From assembly GCA_017881645.1 (NCBI GenBank), contig JADGQQ010000149.1, positions 1-11,618 of the forward strand: 11,618 nt of DNA, given 5' to 3'. This stretch comes from Clostridia bacterium (GTDB lineage Bacteria > Bacillota > Clostridia > Saccharofermentanales > Saccharofermentanaceae). This document shows positions 1 through 6,152 of the stretch, piece by piece; positions within the stretch are counted from its first letter, which is position 1; the number at the start of each line of letters is the position of its first letter. The notes beneath the pieces were generated by a model. The model saw nothing but the letters and a program-made list of their open reading frames with translations. It did not search any database and was not told where the DNA came from. The position numbers and the translations under genes are program-made.

Positions 1-406
1 AAAACATACCTATGAAGATCCCGGCCAGCCGGACAGTCAGCCGTGCCGGATATTCCTTACTGTTATTTGCCTGATCTGTCAGCAACGGAACAAGAATAAG
101 CAGATATATGGTGCCGGGCAATGGAAACGCATGACTGACGAGACCATTTACGGGTATGAGAGCTGTCAGAGAAGCAATTCCGGCCGCACATAAGGCGGCA
201 AAAAATACTACGGCGAAAGACAGCTGCGCACCCTGGAGTCTTTTGAAGATCCGCGGAAGCACAAGAAAAGATATACCCTGCAGCAGAAGCACACTAACAA
301 CCGCTCCGGCTGCGATCAAAAGTCCCGTCGATCGGAAAAGCATAATAAATGAATAGGTTTCCATAATCAGAAATGATTGTCTGGAAATACCGGTATGCTT
401 CTCCAT
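1..406 (-). CDS. Polytopic membrane protein in the RnfE/RnfA slot (3' part cut by window edge)
   Basis: The reading frame opens at an ATG whose first base is shared with the rnfG stop (TAATG). It stays open for 135 codons to the left edge, so the C-terminus is missing. The visible product is strongly hydrophobic, with likely membrane segments at about residues 19-50, 62-84 and 96-110. In clostridial Rnf operons the gene after rnfG is rnfE, then rnfA. By eye, GISFLVLPRIFKRLQ (44-58) could match the RnfA/E stretch LGxCPFxGVSKK, and PARLTVRLAGIFIG (120-133) could match SPxLYxxLGIFxPL. If so, the conserved cysteine that helps hold the intramembrane iron-sulphur cluster in RnfA/RnfE is a serine here. 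The only visible cysteine is residue 73. The position is clear, but homology is weak; it could instead be an unrelated membrane protein recruited to the operon. Confidence 0.5.
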   Translation of the reverse strand, partial: MEKHTGISRQSFLIMETYSFIMLFRSTGLLIAAGAVVSVLLLQGISFLVLPRIFKRLQGAQLSFAVVFFAALCAAGIASLTALIPVNGLVSHAFPLPGTIYLLILVPLLTDQANNSKEYPARLTVRLAGIFIGMF

Positions 407-1650
407 TATTCCGCTCTCCCCTCCAGGTAATTTTTCAGAAACTGATATGCCTGATTGACGGCACTGACAACAAGTCTGGAAGACGGCTGATTGTCCGGCA
501 TTCCAATGACTTTTGTCTTTATCTCGGAAAACGGAAGTCCGTCGATACTATCCGCCGGTGTATTACTCTTGTCATCGAGAACAATTCCATCTTCACTGCC
601 ATGGGAATCCCCGTTTGTTTCCGTCGGAAGTGTCGGAACAGGCGTGATCGAATCGTCCGGACGGACGCCGGACGTCACGGGTGACGCCGTCGGCGAGGGT
701 TGGCTGATGGAAGCCGTGTCCGACGGTACGGCCGTAGGCGTCGCATGTGTATTTGCATTCGGAGTGGGCGTTAAGGTGGGGCTCTCGATGGATGCAGTCC
801 GTCCGTTCTTCGAGTCTTCAATGCATTTGTTGGACAACCGGAGAAAAGCGTTCACATTCATGGTTACATCGGGCACAACTTCTGTAGTTCCATCCGCTTT
901 AATGGCAATTTGCGTTGGATCCTGTACTTCGATCAACTTATTCTGCATAGCATATGCCTGAGCCGCCCAGATTACCGTGTTGTCCGGAAGCACATATTCG
1001 CCGTTCACCGACGCTTTTGCGCGGTTGCTCCCTCCGTCATTTTGGATGGCGTCCCAGGTCACCTGAACAATACGTCCGCCCGAAATGACCATCTGCACAA
1101 AATCTTTGTACCCGGAACTGTCAGCATTGCTGAGCTTTTCCATGTATGTTCCGTCCTGAAGCCCTGCAATCGGAGGATAAATATCGTTAACGGCGGTCTC
1201 ATCAGGAAGGTCAGACAGCAGAGCCGCCGGAACCGCAATCCCACTGAATTGGCTGGAAAAATCAATGGACTGCAGATCCGTGCCGCCGGATCCGATAATC
1301 TTCAGGATATTCAGCGTCTTTCCGTCCTGCGAAAAGCTCATCCGCGTGATCCATTCCCCCTGCGCAGAGATCTGTTTTACATCGATTACGTAGCCGATCA
1401 GAACATTGTGTTTATCATAAGCTGCATAGGCATCTTGAATATCCGGATAACTTTCCCGAGAGGATGACAGGCCAATTTTCCCGTACCGGTCGGCACTCAT
1501 AACCATACCGAGGGTGCTGCGCAGAGAATCTTGCTTCTGTTCTTCAAGCCGTTGGTTCGTGACAAAATTCATCACAAGAAGAACCACGAGAGTCACTCCG
1601 GCGATCCCGATCGCACGTGTAAGTAAAAACCGAAGTAAAGCGCGCGTCAT
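406..1650 (-). CDS. rnfG: RnfG-like subunit, double length, with an inserted second FMN-binding-like domain
   Basis: RnfG normally is a roughly 200-residue, membrane-anchored extracytoplasmic subunit with FMN attached to the threonine of an SGAT motif. This protein has 414 residues. An N-terminal membrane anchor (about 13-29) is followed by an RnfG-like half domain (about 72-138, with GYVIDV and SSQFSG). A second module at about 166-279 starts DGTYMEKL and resembles the FMN_bind repeats of Firmicutes flavinylated lipoproteins. A Ser/Thr/Pro-rich stretch (about 287-350) follows. The C-terminal helix SSRLVVSAVNQAYQFL (390-405) matches the RnfG segment just after SGAT (TSRAVxNAVNxA). Neither module keeps SGAT: MPDNQP precedes the final helix, and PDVTMNVNAF (260-269) ends the second module. 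The gene overlaps rnfD by ATGA and the next gene by one base; its own ribosome site is weak. Identity rests on the C-terminal helix, topology and operon position. Cofactor content is doubtful. Confidence 0.7.
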   Translation of the reverse strand: MTRALLRFLLTRAIGIAGVTLVVLLVMNFVTNQRLEEQKQDSLRSTLGMVMSADRYGKIGLSSSRESYPDIQDAYAAYDKHNVLIGYVIDVKQISAQGEWITRMSFSQDGKTLNILKIIGSGGTDLQSIDFSSQFSGIAVPAALLSDLPDETAVNDIYPPIAGLQDGTYMEKLSNADSSGYKDFVQMVISGGRIVQVTWDAIQNDGGSNRAKASVNGEYVLPDNTVIWAAQAYAMQNKLIEVQDPTQIAIKADGTTEVVPDVTMNVNAFLRLSNKCIEDSKNGRTASIESPTLTPTPNANTHATPTAVPSDTASISQPSPTASPVTSGVRPDDSITPVPTLPTETNGDSHGSEDGIVLDDKSNTPADSIDGLPFSEIKTKVIGMPDNQPSSRLVVSAVNQAYQFLKNYLEGRAE

Positions 1651-2657
1651 ACTCTTCTCTCTTTCTTTTCCCGTAGTGCAGTGACTTTTTTCACATTTCG
1701 TGCATACCAGTCGGGTTTTGAAAAAACGCGCGGACGGATATATAAATCCAAAATAGGCGTTACAGCATTCATGGCAAGAATCGCAAATCCAACCGCATAT
1801 GCTTCATTCCCGAAATGCTGTATCAAAAGAGTCAGGCATCCGGCTCCCGCGCCGAAAATAACACGTCCGGTCTGTGATGTCGGTGTTGTTGCCGTATCCC
1901 CCATGACAAAAACTGCACCGAAAAGCACGCCGCCGGTAATCAGAGCTTTGAGACCGCCCTGAACGGAAGAACCCGAACCGGCAGACAGTATGTATCCGAT
2001 CGTAATGACAAGCAGATATGCCGTCGGGGCGTGAAGACGAAGAATTCCGCTCGTAATCAGGAAAACACCTCCCATTACGATGGCAATCGCGCATGTTTCA
2101 CCCAGAGCTCCGGAATATCTTCCGGAAAACAGTTCAAACAGAGCTGTTCCGGATCCCGATGAAGGAGTCGCCGAACTGATGGTATCCACCGGCCCGTTCC
2201 ATAAGGATATCGCGGTCCAACGGGATGTGATAGGTTCCGCATACGTCGACACGAGCGCAGGAAAGGCGATGGACAAAAAGGCCCGGGCAGCAAGCGCCGG
2301 ATGAAAGAGGCTGCAGCCCAAACCACCGAACCACTGCCTTACAATCACCGATCCAAAAAGCACGCCGGCCAGAAGGATCCAGATAGATACGGTCGGCGGG
2401 AGGATCAGAGCAAGAATGGCACCGTTTACCAGGGAACTTGTATCCCAATCAGCTTCATCTCTGCGGATATATCGGGCATATAGATAATCAGACAGCGCAA
2501 ACATCGTCATACTTAGCAGAAGGATAATGATTGCACGCACGCCATAGTAATACACGGCGGCGATCTCACACGGAAGAAGTGCAATCAGCGAATACAAAGG
2601 AATGAGAGTCCCGTTCATTTTTCCCCGGATATGAGGAGCCGGATACTTCTTCATCAT
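1647..2657 (-). CDS. rnfD: Ion-translocating Rnf complex membrane subunit RnfD
   Basis: A polytopic inner-membrane protein of 336 residues, the usual length for RnfD, the NqrB-like subunit that carries covalent FMN and lies in the ion-pumping core. Family signatures are visible: an early LPP motif (ALILPPTVS), GGLGCSLFHPALAARAFL (canonical GGLGxNxFNPAmxgRxFL), GALGETCA (canonical GxxGEtSA), a late FGAVFVMGDTATTP and GRVIFG, and FAILAMNAVTP near the end. The flavinylation region reads DTISSATP (158-165), so T164 is kept but the glycine of SGAT is serine, followed by a Ser/Gly-rich stretch. The start lies in an ATGATGA overlap with the rnfC stop, with GGAGG about 9 bases upstream in the rnfC tail; the second ATG of that run is an equally possible start. 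The four-base overlap with rnfG implies coupled translation. Family call is firm; FMN attachment at the altered motif is uncertain. Confidence 0.87.
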   Translation of the reverse strand: MMKKYPAPHIRGKMNGTLIPLYSLIALLPCEIAAVYYYGVRAIIILLLSMTMFALSDYLYARYIRRDEADWDTSSLVNGAILALILPPTVSIWILLAGVLFGSVIVRQWFGGLGCSLFHPALAARAFLSIAFPALVSTYAEPITSRWTAISLWNGPVDTISSATPSSGSGTALFELFSGRYSGALGETCAIAIVMGGVFLITSGILRLHAPTAYLLVITIGYILSAGSGSSVQGGLKALITGGVLFGAVFVMGDTATTPTSQTGRVIFGAGAGCLTLLIQHFGNEAYAVGFAILAMNAVTPILDLYIRPRVFSKPDWYARNVKKVTALREKKERRV

Positions 2658-3997
2658 GTCCGGATGCCTCCGTTTCGTACTTTATGTGCCGCACGCGCGA
2701 TTTGAACTGACAAATCGATTCCTGCCGGACACACATACGAACAAGCTCCGCAGGAAATACATTGATCGATGTTTTCATATGACAGAGCAATCTTATCCTT
2801 TGTATCAATCAGTCTTTTACATAGATATGGAATAAGGCCAGCCGGGCAGGCGTCAACGCATTCTCCGCAATGCAGGCACGCGGTCGGCGGCGGCGGTTCA
2901 TTCTTTATGAGAGTGATCCCCGTGGTTGTCTTCAAAACAGGCGTGTTCATATCCCTGATAGCAACCCCGGTAAGCGCGCCGCCCAAAACGATGCGATTAC
3001 ATGTACTGACCCCGGGTATTCTTTCCAGAAGCTCGGATACCAGCGTACCGATCGGAACCAGCACATTGTGACCTGACATACGGTCTCCGGCAATCGTAAT
3101 CACGCGTGAAGTGCATGGAAGATTCCGTTCAACCATATCCCAGAAAGCCGCGCATGTGGACACATTGAAAATCACCGCTCCGACGGTATCTTCCGAATAC
3201 TGATCCGTATTCAGTTCAACATGATACATAGCCTGAATAAGAAGCTTTTCATAACCCTGCGGAAAACGCGATTTAAAAACGGCAACGGACAATTCCCGAT
3301 CCGCATATAAATCGCGGAATCGCTCCACGGCGGTCTTCATGACATCAATTTCCTGCGGCCGGTTATCCTGCAGGCAGAATACGATTTTCCGGGTCCGGCA
3401 AACACCGCTGAGAGCCGCAGCCCCTTGTATCACCCGGTCGGCATGCTCTCTCAAGAGATGAACATCGCAATGCAGATATGGCTCACTCTGCAGTCCATTT
3501 ACAAGAAGTGTATCGGCTTCGGCCTGAATGGCGCGGTTGCATTTGGCCGAAGTCGGGAATCCTTCCCCTCCCATGCCGACAATTCCGGAATATAGGAGCA
3601 GCCGTCGAAGTTCTTTCGGGGCAAGACTTTCGGGGGAATTACGTTTCTGCACCGAATGATCCATGCGGCGCTTCAAATCGTTTCGAATATGAACGGCATC
3701 ACAGGTAATCCCGCTGGGAAGACAAATTTTTGATATTTCGGTAACGATTCCGGAAATACTCGCATGAACCGGTGCGCTCAAAAGAGAGGTCGGTTTTCCG
3801 ATCATCTGACCAATCGAGACCATGGTATCCACCTGAACCGCTAGGGCTGCAGGGGTGCCGAAATGCTGAAGCATCGGAATCACGGCTTCTCTGGGCGTGA
3901 ATTGTTCCAAAACCCTCTCCTGCGATGAGGCGCGGCCTTCGGAAAAGTCCAGACCGTCCATCGGCAGCATCCCTTTTTTGAAAGATAGCTTCTTCAT
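2654..3997 (-). CDS. rnfC: Ion-translocating Rnf complex subunit RnfC
   Basis: A peripheral 447-residue subunit which in canonical Rnf holds FMN and two 4Fe-4S clusters and exchanges electrons with NAD(H) on the cytoplasmic face. The length is normal. The N-terminal barrel-sandwich region is recognisable (QHFGTPAALAV and SAPVHASISGIV; canonical QHiGaPa and SaPvHAPvSG). Two ferredoxin motifs are intact: C374-C377-C380-C384P and C413-C416-C419-C423P. The flavin/NADH region is present but altered: GMGGEGFPT (141-149) where GLGGAGFPT is usual, and NGLQSEPYL (167-175) where NGAECEPYL is usual. GGALTGVAIRD replaces GGPMMGxAxxx. The start has a GGGGGAG ribosome site only about 3 bases upstream. It opens the Rnf cluster, 91 bp after rpoD, and overlaps rnfD by four bases. 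The identity is secure; whether it still reacts with NAD(H) is open. Confidence 0.9.
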   Translation of the reverse strand: MKKLSFKKGMLPMDGLDFSEGRASSQERVLEQFTPREAVIPMLQHFGTPAALAVQVDTMVSIGQMIGKPTSLLSAPVHASISGIVTEISKICLPSGITCDAVHIRNDLKRRMDHSVQKRNSPESLAPKELRRLLLYSGIVGMGGEGFPTSAKCNRAIQAEADTLLVNGLQSEPYLHCDVHLLREHADRVIQGAAALSGVCRTRKIVFCLQDNRPQEIDVMKTAVERFRDLYADRELSVAVFKSRFPQGYEKLLIQAMYHVELNTDQYSEDTVGAVIFNVSTCAAFWDMVERNLPCTSRVITIAGDRMSGHNVLVPIGTLVSELLERIPGVSTCNRIVLGGALTGVAIRDMNTPVLKTTTGITLIKNEPPPPTACLHCGECVDACPAGLIPYLCKRLIDTKDKIALSYENIDQCISCGACSYVCPAGIDLSVQIARAAHKVRNGGIRT

Positions 3998-4062
3998 CTA
4001 CTCCCCCAAAGAATTTCGCAAACCGGGCCGCCGCCGGACACGCCGGTCAAATGTGCTGTGAT

Positions 4063-4087
4063 AAAAACGTATACCCGCATGCGGGAA
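4063..4087 (-). terminator. Weak candidate terminator after rpoD
   Basis: Immediately after the rpoD stop on the minus strand, CCCGCATGCGGG can form a short CCCG/CGGG hairpin with a CATG loop. TATACG and five T follow. The stem is short and the T run is six bases away, so it would be at best a leaky terminator and read-through into rnfC is possible. The rest of the 91-bp gap (3998-4088) is GC-rich with short CCGG-based inverted repeats. I found no convincing promoter for rnfC there. Confidence 0.25.
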
Positions 4088-4088
4088 A

Positions 4089-5156
4089 TTAATCGATATA
4101 ATCTTTCAGCTTCTTGCTGCGGCTCGGATGACGAAGCTTGCGAAGAGCTTTTGCCTCGATCTGGCGGATGCGTTCACGTGTAACGTTGAACTCGCGTCCG
4201 ACTTCTTCAAGTGTGCGCTGTCTTCCGTCATCTAACCCGAAACGCAGACGCAGAACCTTCTCTTCTCTGGGTGTAAGTCCGCTCATTGCTTCAAGGAGCT
4301 GCTCTTTTAGAAGTGTATAGGCTACCTGATCTGCAGGGGAAAGTGCGTCGTCGTCCGGAATGAAGTCGCCTAAGTGACTGTCTTCTTCTTCGCCGATCGG
4401 CTTCTCAAGAGATACCGGCTCCTGGGAAATCTTCTGAATTTCTCTGACTTTCTCCACGGGCATGCCCATTTCTTTAGCGATTTCGTCCACTTCCGGCTCA
4501 CGTCCCAGTTCCTGAATCAAGGAACGCTGGACACGTACAAGACGGTTAATGGTCTCAACCATATGCACGGGGATACGAATCGTTCTGGCCTGATCCGCAA
4601 TTGCGCGGGTAATGGCCTGACGAATCCACCAGGTTGCATACGTACTGAACTTGAATCCCTTTGAGTAGTCAAATTTATCTACAGCCTTAATCAGGCCAAG
4701 GTTGCCTTCCTGAATCAGATCAAGGAACTGCATGCCGCGCCCAAGATAACGTTTGGCAATGGATACGACAAGACGGAGATTCGCTTCAATCAGCATATCC
4801 TTTGCATCCTGATCGCCCAACAGCATGCGCTGCGCCAGATCCTGTTCCTGTTCCGCAATCAGAAGAGGCACTTTCCCGATTTCCTTCAAATACATGCGGA
4901 CCGGATCATCCAATCCGACACCCTCGCCAAATCCGGCGTTCAGGTCAACTTCGGAAAGATTCTCTTCCTCAACATTGGTTTCCGGCAGAATTTCGATGCT
5001 CTTTGCTTCGAGGGAGTCAAATATCTTCTCCGCAATTTCCGGCTCGACATCGTTGGATTCGATGATAGACATGACGTCTTTATATGTTATGCGATTATTG
5101 TTGCCGCGGGCAACGCTTTCAATTTCCTGTAGAATAGAACGATAGTCATTCGGCAT
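4089..5156 (-). CDS. rpoD: Housekeeping RNA polymerase sigma factor (SigA/RpoD)
   Basis: The primary sigma-70 factor directs RNA polymerase to the promoters of growth genes. The product is 355 residues, the short form usual in Firmicutes. A reduced region 1.1 occupies about 4-60. Region 1.2 starts at DDPVRMYLKEIG (83-94). The region 2 core is near identical to the family consensus (NLRLVVSIAKRY, LIQEGNLGLIKAVDKF, FSTYATWWIRQAI). Region 3 follows, and the C-terminal region 4 includes LTPREEKVLRLRFGL and the helix-turn-helix VTRERIRQIEAKALRKLRH. I chose the ATG at 5156 (MPNDYRS) because a strong GAGGAGGA ribosome site ends 6 bases upstream; in-frame starts further upstream would place that site inside the gene. 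In many Firmicutes dnaG precedes this gene; here a zinc-ribbon membrane protein gene does, with a terminator-like hairpin between. No clear promoter of its own was found. Confidence 0.97.
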   Translation of the reverse strand: MPNDYRSILQEIESVARGNNNRITYKDVMSIIESNDVEPEIAEKIFDSLEAKSIEILPETNVEEENLSEVDLNAGFGEGVGLDDPVRMYLKEIGKVPLLIAEQEQDLAQRMLLGDQDAKDMLIEANLRLVVSIAKRYLGRGMQFLDLIQEGNLGLIKAVDKFDYSKGFKFSTYATWWIRQAITRAIADQARTIRIPVHMVETINRLVRVQRSLIQELGREPEVDEIAKEMGMPVEKVREIQKISQEPVSLEKPIGEEEDSHLGDFIPDDDALSPADQVAYTLLKEQLLEAMSGLTPREEKVLRLRFGLDDGRQRTLEEVGREFNVTRERIRQIEAKALRKLRHPSRSKKLKDYID

Positions 5157-5161
5157 AGATT

Positions 5162-5169
5162 TCCTCCTC
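5162..5169 (-). promoter_or_regulatory. Strong ribosome binding site that fixes the rpoD start
   Basis: The minus strand reads GAGGAGGA followed by AATCT and then ATG, a near-perfect Shine-Dalgarno sequence at ideal spacing. It selects the start at 5156 over in-frame ATGs upstream. It lies only 13 bases after the T run of the hairpin at 5183-5217. Confidence 0.9.
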
Positions 5170-5182
5170 ATAGCCTCGGCTG

Positions 5183-5217
5183 AAAAAACCACAGAACCCT
5201 TTCGTTAAGGGCTCCGT
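5183..5217 (-). terminator. Intrinsic-terminator-like hairpin between the zinc-ribbon gene and rpoD
   Basis: On the minus strand ACGGAGCCCTT and AAGGGTTCTGT can pair as an 11-bp stem (two G-T wobbles) around an AACGA loop. GG and six T follow directly. This is the shape of a rho-independent terminator for the upstream zinc-ribbon gene. Because it ends about 13 bases before the rpoD ribosome site, there is no room for an rpoD promoter after it, so transcripts reaching rpoD may have to pass it. Confidence 0.7.
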
Positions 5218-5248
5218 CAACAAGGGCAGCCAATACCCGTTTGAAAAA

Positions 5249-6007
5249 TCAATTAATAATCTGTTTGACCTGACCGGCTGTCAGATCTCCTTTCTTATTG
5301 ACATCAAGCGTATAGCAGCCGTTTGCGGCATATACCGTCAGCTTGATATCTCCATAGCAGGCAGAAAAGTCGCTCGGACTGATATTATATTCCTTGGCCC
5401 GCAGCAGAGCATAATTCTCGAATGTGGTCAGAACTTCATCGTTTGTTACTGCATCATCCGTGGATACAAGCAACGTGTCGTTTTTCTGTCCGCGAAAGCT
5501 GAATCCCACATAATAGGAGTCGGTCTTCGTCGTATCCACTTTGAACTCTGTAAATACCAGAGAATTTTGACCACCCATAGAAGCTGACATCGCATCACGG
5601 TGATTCATCCGGTCAAAGTACAGCGGAAGGAAAATTGCAACTACAATAACCACGGCAGCAATTGAAATACCAATGATTGCCCATAACGTCTTCTTAGGCG
5701 ACTTGATATCGTCCGGAGATACTTCATACGGATTCTTCTCGATCTTCATGGGCTGTGTGATTTCTGCACGCTTAACGGCAGCCGGAACCGGATCCGGATA
5801 CATCGGAGTCACATTATATTTCCGGACGCCTTCACGCTTCACCTGCGGTACATTCGGAAATGTGTATGCACTTGGATTCTTAGCAATTTCGATTGCTTCG
5901 GCACTCGGGAAAACACAGTCGCAGAAAAGGCACTCACATAGTTCTTCTCTATCGTTTAACATGATCAAGGATCCACAGTTCTTACAAATACCCTGTGCTG
6001 ACGCCAT
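5249..6007 (-). CDS. Unrecognised zinc-ribbon protein with one membrane span and an extracytoplasmic domain
   Basis: I do not recognise this 252-residue protein as a named family. The N-terminus carries a probable zinc ribbon: CKNC (8-11) and CLFC (26-29), with extra cysteines at 24 and 31. A proline- and charge-rich linker (about 34-105) precedes one clear transmembrane segment (about 107-131). A C-terminal domain of about 120 residues follows. With no signal peptide ahead of the cytosolic-type ribbon, the tail is probably outside the cell. Many Bacillota have proteins built as zinc ribbon, linker, one membrane helix and outer domain, usually of unknown role. I chose ATG 6007 (MASAQGIC) because AAGGGTGG lies upstream at plausible spacing; an in-frame TTG at 6061 would add 18 residues but falls close to the transcription start expected from the promoter at 6074-6102. 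The gene ends in a terminator-like hairpin before rpoD, so it may be its own transcription unit. Confidence 0.8.
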   Translation of the reverse strand: MASAQGICKNCGSLIMLNDREELCECLFCDCVFPSAEAIEIAKNPSAYTFPNVPQVKREGVRKYNVTPMYPDPVPAAVKRAEITQPMKIEKNPYEVSPDDIKSPKKTLWAIIGISIAAVVIVVAIFLPLYFDRMNHRDAMSASMGGQNSLVFTEFKVDTTKTDSYYVGFSFRGQKNDTLLVSTDDAVTNDEVLTTFENYALLRAKEYNISPSDFSACYGDIKLTVYAANGCYTLDVNKKGDLTAGQVKQIIN

Positions 6008-6073
6008 CTTTGAACCACCCTTAGTATAATATGCGAGCGCGAAAACGGTATGTTTCCACAACTCGGCAGGTTA

Positions 6074-6102
6074 ATTATATACGCTCAACCCTGTTAGCGC
6101 AA
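6074..6102 (-). promoter_or_regulatory. Sigma-A type promoter for the zinc-ribbon gene
   Basis: The minus strand carries TTGCGC (6102-6097), a 17-base spacer and a perfect TATAAT (6079-6074). Transcription would start near 6067, giving a leader of about 60 bases before the ATG at 6007. It sits in the gap shared with the divergent tadA gene. Confidence 0.75.
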
Positions 6103-6137
6103 ACAAAAAATGAAGATCGTGCAAGAATCCGATTTCA

Positions 6138-6146
6138 TGATATAGT
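6138..6146 (+). promoter_or_regulatory. Extended -10 promoter for tadA, possibly giving a leaderless mRNA
   Basis: The plus strand reads TGATATAGT, which is TGn followed by TATAGT (6141-6146), an extended -10 element. No good -35 is visible at 17 bases. The distance from the -10 element to the tadA ATG at 6153 is only 6 bases (TTACAT), so the expected transcription start falls on or next to the start codon. Confidence 0.5.
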
Positions 6147-6152
6147 TTACAT

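Noticed and set aside
1277..1290. SGGT in RnfG (about residues 121-124) as a flavin attachment site
   Set aside because: It resembles SGAT but sits where the ETPGLG loop of canonical RnfG would be, not before the terminal helix, and lacks the usual upstream aspartate. I do not count it as a flavinylation motif.
910..1467. A 185-codon plus-strand open frame opposite rnfG, and a 180-codon one opposite addB/addA (10333-10875)
   Set aside because: Both are shadows of well-supported minus-strand genes, without ribosome sites or sensible protein composition.
4021..4050. CCGG-rich inverted repeats upstream of rnfC as an operator
   Set aside because: The pairing is short and CCGG is self-complementary and common throughout the window, so I cannot tell an operator from chance.
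5157..5192. A longer rpoD start at 5192, adding 12 residues
   Set aside because: The strong GAGGAGGA ribosome site would then lie inside the gene, and the extra residues overlap the gap between the terminator-like hairpin and that site.
6008..6061. A longer zinc-ribbon protein starting at a TTG (6061)
   Set aside because: It begins only a few bases after the transcription start predicted from TTGCGC-17-TATAAT, with no ribosome site, while the ATG at 6007 has one.
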